From NCBI GenBank assembly GCA_963573305.1, contig OY754333.1:17605013-17669012 (forward strand): a stretch of DNA of 64,000 nt, in the 5' to 3' direction. Position numbers and translations under genes: made by a program. Positions within the stretch are counted from its first letter, which is position 1. Each line of letters starts with the position of its first letter. The stretch comes from Pyrrhosoma nymphula (taxonomy: Eukaryota > Arthropoda > Insecta > Odonata > Coenagrionidae). This document shows positions 25,901 through 37,287 of the stretch, piece after piece. The notes below the pieces were generated by a model. The model did not search any database and had not been told where the DNA came from. It saw only the letters and a program-made list of their open reading frames with translations.

Positions 25901-28900
25901 GTGTGCCCTCCTTTTCTTAGCATCTAACAAGCCGCTCAGTAGGCCGATCTCAAGACTTCAGAATATGACGTGGCGCTTTTCTGTTTGTCATTCCAGCTGG
26001 TGCCTGACCCATTGTAATCTTAACCTTATCCAGCTTTGCACAGCCGACACAGAGATCCGGATTAAGCAGTGCATGATGACGTGCTGGAATAAAAATGAGC
26101 TGCTAAAAAAACCCAAGATTCCAAAAAGAATAAAACGGCGATGGAGAAGTTTGTAAATGGAGGGAAAAAGTGGGAGCAAGGCGGTAGGAAACAGTCATTG
26201 ATGCAGGAACGCCCTCTGAATTCCAAATAGAGGAAGACCTCGCGCATGAGAGGGGAAATATTCGAACGGCAGTTGTCGGCTATCTTTTCTTTTACGGCCA
26301 CACCCTAAAGATTAGGGGTTTTCCCAGGGTCGAGTTTTGCGGCGCGGGAAGGCAAAAAATGACCCTTGATCCACATACATACAGCCAGAAGTATCAAATA
26401 TTTTTCGTATTCTTCAATAACACTCGCGATAACTACCTATATGTATATATAAAGAAACGGAAATAAATATAGAAGTATAAGCTAGCAACAAGGCGTTGAG
26501 GTTGGGGAAGGATAGGAAAGTAAATCGGTGGACACTCACTGACAGATCTATGACGCCACCGGTGTTCACTGCTTAGGGTAGCTTTCGGGCTAAGGACCCT
26601 TCTACAGCTGGAGGAGATCACTACTAAGGAGTGTCTCACTGTAGTTGAGAGTTTAGGGTATGTCTTGGTACGGGGATGGTTGTTGGGGAAAGGGGATTGG
26701 TTGGAAGTAAGTGCAAGGGGCTAGAGAGGGATGGGAAGGGGACGGAGCTATCTCCCTTCCCTACCCCTCCAAAACCAATGAATTTTGACAGAAAATGCTT
26801 AAAGATATCATAGCCTTTATCTTTACCTTCATTTTTTTACGTGAACTAGTGCTACTTTAGCAAAGTAACCACAAAATTAAGTGACAAGTGAACATTTTTG
26901 CGTTGAACTACTAGCAAACACACGTATTTATTTATTTTTGAATCTCCAAGTGGCTTAATATGCTGCTACATGATCCATTAATTACGATATAAACGTTTTT
27001 TAATCATTTTAGCCAAAAAAGGTGACCATATTAGAAATTCTTGCTCCCGGGGAAAACAATTTTGAGAGTTTTTATTTTGACAGTAACCTTGGAGTTTGTA
27101 CTCGTCGACTCCAAACTCACCGTCACCTTCCGCATCATAATAGCTTTTCTTTTAATCTTTCCCTGGTCTTCTATTCTAATCTACTGAAATCGCCAATCCC
27201 TTAGTTCTCAAGTCAATATCTTTCGGAAGAATCTTCCCTACACCAGAGTACATCTTTCCAATTTGATCATAATCTTTTCCCCACCAATCTTTAAAAAATT
27301 AATTTACCACTCATTTTCTTCCTATCAATTGTGCAAAATCGTTTCCCGTCTAATGGAAATCTCACCAATGTCGAACTACACTCGGTGTCCAGAATTGCCC
27401 TCATACAAAGGTGCTACATGATATTCGACCTTATAGTTTTCCACAGAATCATGGATAGACGATCCAACGAGCTCCTTCACTGAAATATTCTCTATTCACG
27501 TTCCACCTCGCAAACCCGACGCCAAGTTTAACCCTCTACGCTCCACTTCTGCCTTTTTCTGACCATCTGAACCATACATACCGCCTGCCACTCACCTTAA
27601 ATTTCTTTCTACGTCTTTTACCTGAAATATATATCTTCCAAACTATCAATAAATCCCTAATAAAGTGACTGCCAATCACATATATCACATTAAGTAATTA
27701 TGTGATCCAGGAAATAACCATAATATAATTCATAATATAATTCTTCTAATTATTACTATACTTTGTATAATATAGTGACTATATTTTTTTCAATTTATTG
27801 GATTAGCCTTTTTGTAGTTTATTATTTTATTCGTTTATTATTCGTTGATTATACCTCTAAAAATGTAAACTTGGAAGCTTTCGAATTAATTACTAGGTTA
27901 ATAAATGAAAATAAAGTTAGACGGCACGTTTACTCACAAATTACTTTGGTAAAAGATTGCATATAATTATACAATTAATTACTACACTTTTATGGACTTG
28001 CAAGTGAGTAGAAGATGCTATGCGTTACCGCTCTGATTATTCTCTTTGAAAACTACTCTGCCGATCAAATACGTGGGTGAACATCAATACAAATAAAAGT
28101 TTGCTTTCACTTACCTAAAGTGAATTTATGAACAACGTGACATTTTTTATACAGATGCACCATCTACTTAGCTCGATAAGTTGTTGCTGAGAAATTGAAA
28201 TAGAACGTACTCCCTAAACGTAACGCATCAGTGTTCCTGAGTCGAAATCGATGAAGATGATATCGTATTAGGTGAAAGAAACGCACGAAGCTTTTCGGGT
28301 GAAGAGAAGCTTCATACGGAAGCAGGTTGGAGTGAGAGAAGTGATCAGGGAGTAACTGCGTGCAGGTGGTGATCCCCCTCGATGGAAACTTTGAAGTTAT
28401 ACCGTGGAAGTAAAGTTTCCCGGCAAAAGCTTCCATGATAACATCACTTCATCAATTCTGGAGTAGGAAATGTTCCAAGCAGATCGAGACTGTTTGTTAC
28501 TCGGATTAAGGCCACCCAAATGCACCGAAATGCTTTTTGCTTCTTGTCATTGCATTGGGTTAGCGTAAACTCTTTGAGGAGTGGGCGTATAGGTTCCGGT
28601 AAACTATCTGAAAGCTTCATTAAAGCGTAAAGTAATCCAATCCATCCGCATGCAGAATTTAAAAAACGTTCGAGGTTATCAACCGATATAAGAAATCGAA
28701 GACAGGTTTTTTTGAGCATGGTAGAATGGTAGATTATCAAAAGCGCTCCTTATGAAATGGAAAACATTCAATAGAGGATTCAATTGACGAATTATTCTCT
28801 AACTCATTTGACTCATTTTGAATGACAGATGAATGCAATAGTAGCTTCGAAAGTACATAACTTTGAAATGTCAACGTAAATTTAAAACATAGGAGCTCCT

Positions 28901-30773
28901 AATGTTGCATAATATGCAAACATTTAATTATATTTTATAAATCGACTGTTTTGAAAGCCACTCTCAGAAGTCAATATAGGTGTTATGACCGTGGAATGAA
29001 ATAGTGTTTGAGAATTAATTGGGAAACATATTGTTTTTTAATGTTCTTTCAATAAAAAAATTATATAAAATGGAATGATTTCTCAGCAGAATTTATTTCC
29101 TATCATAAATAACTGAAAATAAACCTAAAATTCATATGATTTTATTTTTATAGTAATTTAAATGTTAGCTTTAAAACTAGCCTGCTAAATTATATAATTT
29201 TACTCGGTACCTTTACGGTTTCTATTGTTATGTAACACATGATATATCCTTATTGGAATTGACAGTGTTATTAATAACATTAAGAGCAACGGGAGAATGG
29301 AGATGAAAAAAACAGTTATTCAAACATTATAAGCAAAACGTTTTTTAAACAAAAGGACCCCAACAATGTGAAGTAAGGGTAGGTAAATGCGAAAGATGGA
29401 GCAACTTCGAAAACAGAAAAAATTGGAAGTAAAGTAAACTTACTGCTCATAAAAATTAGAACAAGAATGATCCTACATCAAACGCTAAAAATAGCACTGA
29501 ATGTTCTCCAATAACCTTCAGTGTATTTTAACTTAGCCAGAACTGGTGAATTAATTACTAGGAAATGTTAACGAAAAGAACCAAAAACCCAATACCTTAA
29601 AAACTGATGGTATCAGGCGTGGCTTGGTAGATCACGAAGGGGATCCATGGTGAAAGAACAAACTTTCTGGTTTTTACATAAGTTTATTATACTGGCACAT
29701 TGCACGTTTTTACAAACTGTGGTACAGACGTGGATTTTAGAAATTAATCTAACTAATGAACGAAAGCATTCAACTAACCATTCAAATGCACATGACTATG
29801 CCACATCGTGGAAAATTGCACGTCGTGCCAGTGCAGTGTGCCAAAACTTTGTGGAAACTAGATTTTTTTAAGTGGAACACTTTATATGGATGTGGGGTAC
29901 TCTCACAAAAGCCTAACGTCACGCGACACCCGACTTCCGGACGGAATTACCGTATAAAACATTTTTCTTTCATTCATTCAAATATGAAACAGAAGTTTGG
30001 TAAATGGTTCAAAATGAGTCCTACGTTTATTAAGTTTATTTTTTTCAATCGTATTCTCTCTATCGATCGATAAACTGACAGTTTTGAACTTTACGGGAAT
30101 TTTTTGTTCAAATTTTGAGATTTTTTCACTTCCGTTGCCAAGGAATTTTTCTTATTTACCGACGTTTGACATATGCCATGCACGATATAAAAGCTCCAGC
30201 TAAGATAGAGCTTTTTTAATTATATCTTTAACATTTATGTTTTTTTATAGCACATCTAAGGAATTTATCCTTCGCAATGCGTACTTTAATGACTTTTAAC
30301 AACAAAATACCTTGAGTCGTTGCGTCGTTACGTATATAAAAGTGCTTTTAATAGATTAACAGTAAAAGTGCTAGTGTTTTTAGGGTGAATATCTTGTCGT
30401 ATCAAGTAATTTCATATCAATATTTAAATTCTTCGTGTTTCCCATGTATTTATGAATAATGCATAAATATAATAATTATCATATTCACAGAACTCATATT
30501 TTCAGAAACATTAATTCAGTTGTATATTCTTATTTATATATTGCACTGTGTACTCCTGCCAGTCATATCCATACTCACTGTTCCACTTCTGTCGGCTGTC
30601 CCGCGACAGCCGAACCTTTTTTATTCTTCGATATGGACACTGACTATGGCCATACACATTATTTAACGGCAATTTTAACGGCAATATAATTAACGTCAGG
30701 AATCTGGGTTACATCGCATGTGAACTGTGATGGAAAAATTGTACACGGAAAGATCAAAGCGCAGATAGTAAGG
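22997..30773. other. Unassigned AT-rich DNA
   Basis: About 7.8 kb with no recognisable gene or named element. A pyrimidine-rich stretch lies at about 27090-27650. A minus-strand CCTGATGATG motif near 24493-24502 resembles the start of the hammerhead-like motifs elsewhere but lacks the GAAAC part. Two minus-strand frames of 90-98 codons at 28164-28740 are adjacent but have no recognisable domains. Confidence 0.45.
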
Positions 30774-31160
30774 GGAGTAGAGAGAGAGAGAGGAGCCATC
30801 GCGCCATGTCGACCTTCTCTTCGGGTAGAGCTCCCTTACACGGGTGAACTCAAGGGGTAGAGGCATAAAACACTCGTGTTTAAGGCCCTTCGGGCGTAAT
30901 CCCTAAACGGAATTGAAGCTTCCGTCGACGACGCACTTAGCACACTAAGTTAATTCCGTCTGATCGGGGCTGAATGGGAAGTATCGTTTTAACAGATCAG
31001 TCCGCGCAGTTACGTGTGGAAGCTGCGCGAGGCAAACTCACCGGTCCCTAATGGAGCGGCTCGTGCCGTGGCGCCCTCTTGCCGGTGAGCAAGGAACTTC
31101 CCCATCCTTCACTTACAGCTCCTCCACCCTGCGCTTTTATGCCGCCTGTCTTCCTTATAA
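30774..31160. other. Unresolved GC-rich block
   Basis: This block opens with a short (GA)n run and is much richer in GC than its flanks for about 300 bp. It has several short self-complementary parts, for example CTCACCGG at 31037-31044 against CCGGTGAG at 31082-31089. It contains no open frame worth naming. It looks like an inserted repeat or a conserved structured segment, but I cannot identify it. Confidence 0.35.
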
Positions 31161-32334
31161 TCTCATTCGTCAACCATGTTCATCGTAAAAAATATAAAAG
31201 AGTAAACCACACAGGATATCTGCCCTCATCATCATCGTTAGTCATTAATCTGAAGATTAGTTTGCTGGAGCTCTCCACTCCAATATCCTCTCCACCGACC
31301 GCTATATTCCTAAATAATTATTGAAGATGACGAATTCTATAATTTGACAGATGTAATCCATTCATAGTCATCCTCAGTCATTCTTCCAATATTGTTTTCA
31401 AATATGTCTCACTATATATTTACCTCAATTATTGTAATTTTGTGGTGTATTTAGCCAACACACTTGACCATGGCAAACGGACGATACTGTTTCGAATTCC
31501 GGACAAGTCAGATGATTTTTTAATCAGCGAATGTTCTATGAATATTTGAGTAAATGATCACGGCTTTATTAATTCAAAGCTCATTCGTTGAACATTATCA
31601 TAGCGAAAAATGGAATAATGAAAACCACCTCGGATATTTGCCTTATATGAAGGCCACTTGGTATTGTCATTGGGAAACACTTTTGACAAGGAATCCTGTA
31701 TTCCGGTATTCCAATAAGTAATGAGAAAGCCTAATGGTGTTTTAGCAAACTCCCTTCATTTGACGTCATAACTTATTCAACGATACTTAATTTAACTTTT
31801 TTCATAAAAAACGGCTAAATGAAAATATAACATATAATAAATGTCCTTTTTAGAATCGTGAGAAGTGGAAAGGCCATGATGTGAATTAGTGTTTTCTTGG
31901 TTGTAGTTCCTTAAAAATATATCTAATATTTCCATTTAAAATGCAAGAATCTCTTTTACTAGGTTCAGAAACTTGGTCATTTAAGAAGGGGGATGAGTCG
32001 TGACAGGAGACGTTTGAGATGTGAGCGTGGTAAAGGATGAAGAGGATAATCTGGGCGGGGAGGAAAACAAATGCAGTAGCTTCGGATATAGCAGGAAAGG
32101 CAAGGGCACTGAAGAGAGAAATCAAATGCAGCAGCAAATGAAGTTGGAGGGCGTATGAAGAGGTTGAAGGTTGGTTGGAGGTTGAAGAGGGAGAGGAGGA
32201 TAGAATGTCACGTAAACGTGGCAGAGAGGGAGGAGATGGTTAAGAATTATTGGCGAAGCGAAACAGGTTAAGTAGAGAAATGGATCTAATTTTGGAAAAA
32301 ACTTACAAAGGAAATGATAGGGAAAACACTCCGT
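31161..32334. other. Unassigned DNA
   Basis: AT-rich at first, then purine-rich on the plus strand from about 31980 to 32250. The 83-codon minus-strand frame at 31886-32137 has no recognisable domain. I see nothing else here. Confidence 0.45.
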
Positions 32335-32565
32335 TGTTAGGGGAAGGCAGGACTTTGCGTGGATTAACTATTGAATAGCTTGGATACCTATGGAGATGAA
32401 GCCGCACGCTGCGTTCTATTTCGGGCGATCAGAGAGTAAAATACCGCTAGTTGAAAAATTAGGTTTGGAGCCGTAAGTGAGGAGGTTATATGCTAGGGTA
32501 AGATTACTTTGAAAACTCAGATCCCGCGAGTCTCAGTAAGGCGAGGAGGATATTATGGTGTAATA
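32335..32565 (+). pseudogene. Decayed LINE C-terminal fragment
   Basis: The plus strand encodes, with interrupting stops, a pattern like KLGLEP*VRRLYARVRLL*K. It follows the same order as the LINE tail at 14.3 kb (ELGWEPLETRRLRARLRLLEQ). I read it as the C-terminal end of a related CR1/jockey-type ORF2. It stops where the Helitron begins at 32566, so the Helitron probably landed in it. The similarity is short and rests on a dozen conserved residues. Confidence 0.5.
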
Positions 32566-33739
32566 CTAGCGAAAATACCCGTTTATTCTCAATGGGAGAG
32601 AAAAAACATGAAAATAATGTAGTAGTGCTGTTTATACAAACGGGAAATGATTTCGAGCAGAAAAAAACATTAGGAAATCACTTTTAAATTTATATCAAAA
32701 AGTGAAAAAATCAAAAACCGAATTATCGTATGCTGATAATGCATAGATGATAGTTTATAATTAAACAGAAACGAAGTGGAAAGTGGAAGGTACCCGTTGA
32801 AATTCAACGCGTGTGAAAAACATTGAACTTATTTTATAAGAAAACCTCAAATCCTGAAAATAGTGTCAGCGTGGTCATTTGAGGAATTTATAACCTATCA
32901 TGTATGTTGTGTTCGTTGCAGTAGACACGCTGACCATTTTCCAGGTGTCCGGAGAGTGACTGATGGTCCTTTTTCATGCACGGGAAACCCAAAAATAGGA
33001 TTCATTACTAATTAAATAGCACCCAGGTCACCTCGTCCCTCCGGTTCTCTTGAGCCGTCTCCTGAGTGAGTAACAGCTTGATCGCTTCCCTTGTGTACAT
33101 AAATATATTTGCATTCAATGGCGTAAATAAGTTGCACTATTCAACTTTAATATGTGAGTTGAGTATCTTAAACAGGATGGGAGAGTAGGGTACAATCCAG
33201 CGGTTTACAACGTCAAAAGGAACATTTGAAGCAGCCATGTTTACTTGACCTATTAATCCATCGTCACCCGGACTGCGCCTTCGGCATAAAGAGTAGCCAT
33301 AATTATTAGTTACGGTTACCAAATAAAAAATCTATGGGGATTCTTAGTGCACTTGCCGATTTTCATGCACGGGTGTCATTCCCTTCGTAGAATTACCATT
33401 CTATTTTCGGGTAAGAAGCATTTAGTTACGTCATTATAGTTTCCGCCATCTTAAAACAGATTGAAGTTTCGAAACAGATGGGTCTCTATTTGTACCAGAT
33501 TTATAGCTTGCTACCCGTCCGTTGGTTGGGTTGGGATGAAATTTGTGCGGTTCTTAGCGTAACCCGAGAAGAATCACCGGGAGATGACAAGCGATCGCTG
33601 GCGGACATGTCTTTGAGTATCCAAGTTTAACCTTTGTCGATTTTCTTGCAAGTACACATTTTTTCGCAAAGAAGACATTCCTCATGCTATAGAAGACTTT
33701 TTCGAAAGGTTAGTCTTTTTTCTTTTAGGCATGTATAGA
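32566..33739 (-). mobile_element. Non-autonomous Helitron, copy A
   Basis: In minus orientation the element starts TCTATACATG (plus-strand GA at 33738-33739) and ends CTAG (32566-32569). It sits exactly between A (32565) and T (33740), the expected Helitron target with no target duplication. The subterminal hairpin near the CTAG end (about 32578-32596) is partly decayed. The whole 1174 bp matches the copy at 55647-58004 apart from a 1151-bp segment present only there. No Rep or helicase is encoded. A minus-strand frame at 33137-33322 has a recognisable counterpart in the other copy. This is one of the better-defined element boundaries in the window. Confidence 0.75.
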
Positions 33740-33751
33740 TATTTATTTAAG

Positions 33752-33888
33752 TATTGGGCGACCGGGATTGTTGATTTTGTGCACTTTCGGGAGCATGTAA
33801 AAATGCGGAGTTTTGAAATGAAGCATTTCGGGAGCATTTTTACATGCTCCCGAAAGTGCACAAAATCAACAATCCCGGTCGCCCAATA
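33752..33888. repeat. Perfect 55-bp inverted repeat at the Penelope-like 5' junction
   Basis: Arms 33752-33806 and 33834-33888 are exact reverse complements with a 27-nt loop (33807-33833). The right arm is the start of the reverse transcriptase frame, covering the codons for LPKVHK...PGRPIV; the left arm is the same coding sequence inverted. Inverted 5' duplications are known for Penelope-like elements. The absence of mismatches over 55 bp suggests recent formation or gene conversion between the arms. Confidence 0.9.
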
Positions 33889-34938
33889 GTCTCCAGGATC
33901 AATTCCCCTACTGAGCGCATATCAGCACTTGTTGACCATTACCTCAAACCCCTAGTCATATCTCTTCCCTCCTTCATCAAAGATTCTTACCACTTCCTCG
34001 ACCTTCTCCACGCCGTCTCTATCCCCCCTAATGCTACTTTACTCATGGCCACTATAGACGCTACCTCCCTTTATACGTCCATCCCTCACGATGAAGGCAT
34101 AAATTCATTAAAGTTTTATTTATCCCAACGCTCAAAACCACACTTTCCCTCCACAAATTTCATCATCCGCCTAGCCGAAATGGTTTTAACAAAAAATGCT
34201 TTCTCCTTTAATAATCAAATTTTTCTTCAAACTAAAGGCGCCGCCATGGGTACTCGCATGGCACCATCTTATGCCAACCTGTTCATGGGCCATCTCGAAA
34301 CCACTTTCTTAAAAAATCAAACACATAAACCTCTCTTCTGGGCCCGCTACATTGACGACATATTCGTCCTCTGGCCTCACGGCCGTGATTCTTTATCTTC
34401 TTTCATTTCCACACTGAACTCTTCATTCTCAGTTTCCTTCACATCTTCCATTTCTGACTCCTTAATTACGTTCCTGGATATTAATATCCAAATTAAGGAC
34501 AGTAAATTCATCACCTCCGTCCACAAAAAACCCACTAACCACGACCAATACCTCCATTTTAACAGCTGTCATCCTTCTCACACCAAACGCTCAATCCCTT
34601 ATTCCCTTTCTATCCGCGGCCACCGGATCTGCAGCAATGCCCCCTCTCTAAAAGAATATATCGAAACTCTCCATCACTCCCTCAGAGAACGAGAGTACCC
34701 AGAGAAGTTGCTTTTAAATAAAATCCTGTCTCCTACTGCAAAATATACCCCTCGGACCAAGACCCACCAACAGGACCAACTTAACCTTGTCACCACATTC
34801 TTCCCTGGTGCACACAGGATCAAAAACATATTGAAAGACCTGTATCCAATCTTAAAAAACAATACCTCTACTTCCCTCCTCCTACCTTCATGTCCCAAAG
34901 CGTCCCTCAAATCTGCGGGACATTTTAAAATCCATTAG
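33844..34938 (+). CDS. Penelope-like element reverse transcriptase (5'-truncated)
   Basis: A 364-codon open frame encodes the palm and fingers of a Penelope-like reverse transcriptase. Visible motifs in order are LPKVHK...PGRPIVS at residues 2-17, motif A ATIDATSLYTSIPH with its metal-binding Asp at residue 72, motif B KGAAMGTRMAPSYANLFM at about 131-148, motif C RYIDDIF with the catalytic Asp pair at 171-172, FLDINI at about 210-215, and SVHKKPTNHDQYLHFNSCHP around 225-244. The N-terminal part of the protein, normally several hundred residues, is missing: the frame begins inside the first conserved block, at the arm of the inverted repeat. A single in-frame TAG (34936-34938) separates it from the endonuclease domain. 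All catalytic residues are intact, so this is a fairly young but dead copy. Confidence 0.93.
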   Translation: MLPKVHKINNPGRPIVSRINSPTERISALVDHYLKPLVISLPSFIKDSYHFLDLLHAVSIPPNATLLMATIDATSLYTSIPHDEGINSLKFYLSQRSKPHFPSTNFIIRLAEMVLTKNAFSFNNQIFLQTKGAAMGTRMAPSYANLFMGHLETTFLKNQTHKPLFWARYIDDIFVLWPHGRDSLSSFISTLNSSFSVSFTSSISDSLITFLDINIQIKDSKFITSVHKKPTNHDQYLHFNSCHPSHTKRSIPYSLSIRGHRICSNAPSLKEYIETLHHSLREREYPEKLLLNKILSPTAKYTPRTKTHQQDQLNLVTTFFPGAHRIKNILKDLYPILKNNTSTSLLLPSCPKASLKSAGHFKIH

Positions 34939-35370
34939 ACCCTCCCTGCAACCAACCCTCCGCCACTTTCCTCAACATGCGGACGCCCGAGGTGCAAATG
35001 CTGCTCTCTCCTCCGCCCCTCCGCCACCCCCTCCCTCAAAAGATCTTCCTCTACGGCCAATTGTACCACCAGCAACATCATCTACCGCCTTTCCTGCAAT
35101 TTCTGCCCTGCCTTCTATGTGGGAAAATGTACCACCCCCCTCAATATCCGTATGAACAATCACCGCCATGCCACCAAAACTCCACCTTTTATTGATCCCA
35201 TTCCCAAACATACCGCCTCCCACTCTCAAAATTTTGACGATTGTTTCTCCCTAGAGATCATAGAAGCCCTTCCTGAATCCGCCGGTAATGTTGACGTGAA
35301 AATTCGTGAATACGCCCATATTTGGGTGACAAGGGCATTCGAAAAGCCCGGGCTAAACCTAGCCCATTGA
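34939..35370 (+). pseudogene. Penelope-like GIY-YIG endonuclease domain
   Basis: The same frame continues past the TAG to a TGA at 35368-35370. It encodes the linker and endonuclease of the element: a cysteine cluster CGRPRCKCC from 34978, then SNIIYRLSCNFCPAFYVGK from 35071. IIY and YVG stand for the GIY and YIG strands, followed by LNIRMNNHRH with the conserved Arg and a later SLEIIEAL with a Glu. In Penelope-like elements this domain nicks the target so that the reverse transcriptase can prime there. Continuity of frame on both sides of the stop shows that it was one protein with the upstream reverse transcriptase. Confidence 0.88.
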
Positions 35371-35557
35371 ATTAAAAGCCCAATAGCCACCTCTCTCTCC
35401 CCACCACTATCCATTCCCACTTACCCCCCCTCCTTCCTCTCTGCCCTTTCCTTCCCAAGGGAACAGAGCGGACTCATCATTCTTCTACCGCTGACGATGG
35501 CGTCCTGACGTCGAAACGTACAAGTTTTCTTTTGTGAGTGTCCTTTTTGCGTGTTTC

Positions 35558-35563
<6 letters not shown>
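35371..35563 (+). ncRNA. Penelope-like 3' tail with a hammerhead-like motif
   Basis: The pyrimidine-rich 3' untranslated region is followed by CTGACGA (35491-35497), a stem (GGCGT 35499-35503 with ACGTC 35508-35512, loop CCTG) and GAAAC (35513-35517). This is the CUGANGA - stem II - GAAAC core order of hammerhead ribozymes, which are known in the terminal repeats of Penelope-like elements. Stems I and III are not convincing here, so cleavage activity is doubtful for this copy. The tail runs into a TA microsatellite. Confidence 0.45.

Positions 35564-35617
<54 letters not shown>
35564..35617. repeat. (TA)n microsatellite
   Basis: About 27 uninterrupted TA units lie directly after the Penelope-like 3' end. 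The repeat may have been part of the target or may have grown after insertion. Confidence 0.95.
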
Positions 35618-35619
<2 letters not shown>

Positions 35620-37285
35620 TAAGCCCGCATTATCATATGCAGAATAAATACGGTTTTAACATGCTACACAGCTAAACTAATATATAACTGTTTTATTCTA
35701 CCACATTTTAATTACTGCGCACAGTTATGTTTCTTGCCATTAATGTAGACGGAAAGAGACTTCAAGTACTAGAGAAAAAGAGGCTTGAGGCTGATATTAA
35801 AATGTGATAGGCATAAAGGAATTAAATTTATGCTGAGAAGGCTGCAATGGATGGACATGAAGAAAGCTTTGGAATCCAACGTTATAATATTTATACATAC
35901 AATTAAATTAGGTTAGATTCCAATATATTTCGTTGAGATAATAGTGTCCAACAGTAAATTTCACAGTTACGAAACAAGAATTATTAGCAATTTCCACCTT
36001 CCGATTAGAAAGAAGTTCTCATCACAGATGTCACTTTTTACACGGGAATAAAATTATATGACTCCATATCCACTGAATTATTGAACAATAGAAGTTTGGT
36101 TGTATTTAGGAGAATAATGGAATTGTTGATACATGGAAAGACCTAAAACAATGTATATTCATATTGAGTGTAATGTGTTGGTAAATGAATAAAAATGTTT
36201 TACAGTCTAATTGTACTGGAAATGTGATTATGGGTATGTTTTATATATACAATTTATTGGGAGTGAAGCATAGAAAGCTATCATCTATGTAACTACAACT
36301 GTACTTTGAAATAGATTTATGCTATTTAAATGATATTTTGTTCTCTAGAATTAATAAAAGCAGCTAAACAAGAGTCGCACTTCATAACTTATAGGTGCAC
36401 AAATCCCCCCTCTCCAAACAATATTTTTCACTACAAAAAAAATCTTATGACGATACATTTGCGGAGGATAATGAATATGCATATGTTTACAAAAACTTGC
36501 TCAAACATAATCACAGAGGATATTTTAATCAAGTAATGAAATTCCTAATTTTCCGGATATTGTGGAAAACTTAACTCTTCATTTACCAAACCCGTGGCTT
36601 TTCTTCAGGATAATGATTACCTATCCCTGCTTTTATGCATGAAGTATAGCCAGAGACTTCAGGAGAAAATATTTTCACTGCTTTCTCATTTTTTTAAACT
36701 TCCTTCTTCATCTCTTCATGATTTATGCTCTACCTAATCCCAAGAAATGCAAACATATCTTCCAATTCCCCTCTAATATATACATACTCTAAAATACAGA
36801 AATCAGAATCACGCTCAACATTTTATATTCCATTCCTCCACATCCCATCTTTTGAATCAATTATGTACGTTTTCAACCACTTAAAACTTTGTTACTTCTT
36901 TTTCTTAGCAGCCATTCAGTCAGTCATAATGCAAACGATGTAAGCTAATTCTCCAATATTGAATGCAAAGTCAGAGATTTTTTTAAACACAGACCCCTCA
37001 TTTGAAATTTGATTGGTCTTAACATAATGTTTTCATTTTTAAGTCCTCTTCAACCATTAACCGAGTGCAATTTAATTTTATGCCGGTTTTGTGAAAAGTC
37101 TTCCACCCATAAATTTTATCCATGGATGTTCACTTATAAAAGAGATTTGATCAATAATTTTTATTATTTTCTACCAAGGCTCGTACCATCTAGAAATGGT
37201 CATCGCCGTTTATTCTATGCCAAAATATTAGCCTCACTTGTTTCTGCGTCACTATTAATTGACAGAAATGCGGTATGTGAGCAAT
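35618..37285. other. Unassigned AT-rich DNA
   Basis: Only short open frames of low-complexity composition occur here. I see no named repeat or gene. Confidence 0.5.
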
Positions 37286-37287
37286 TA

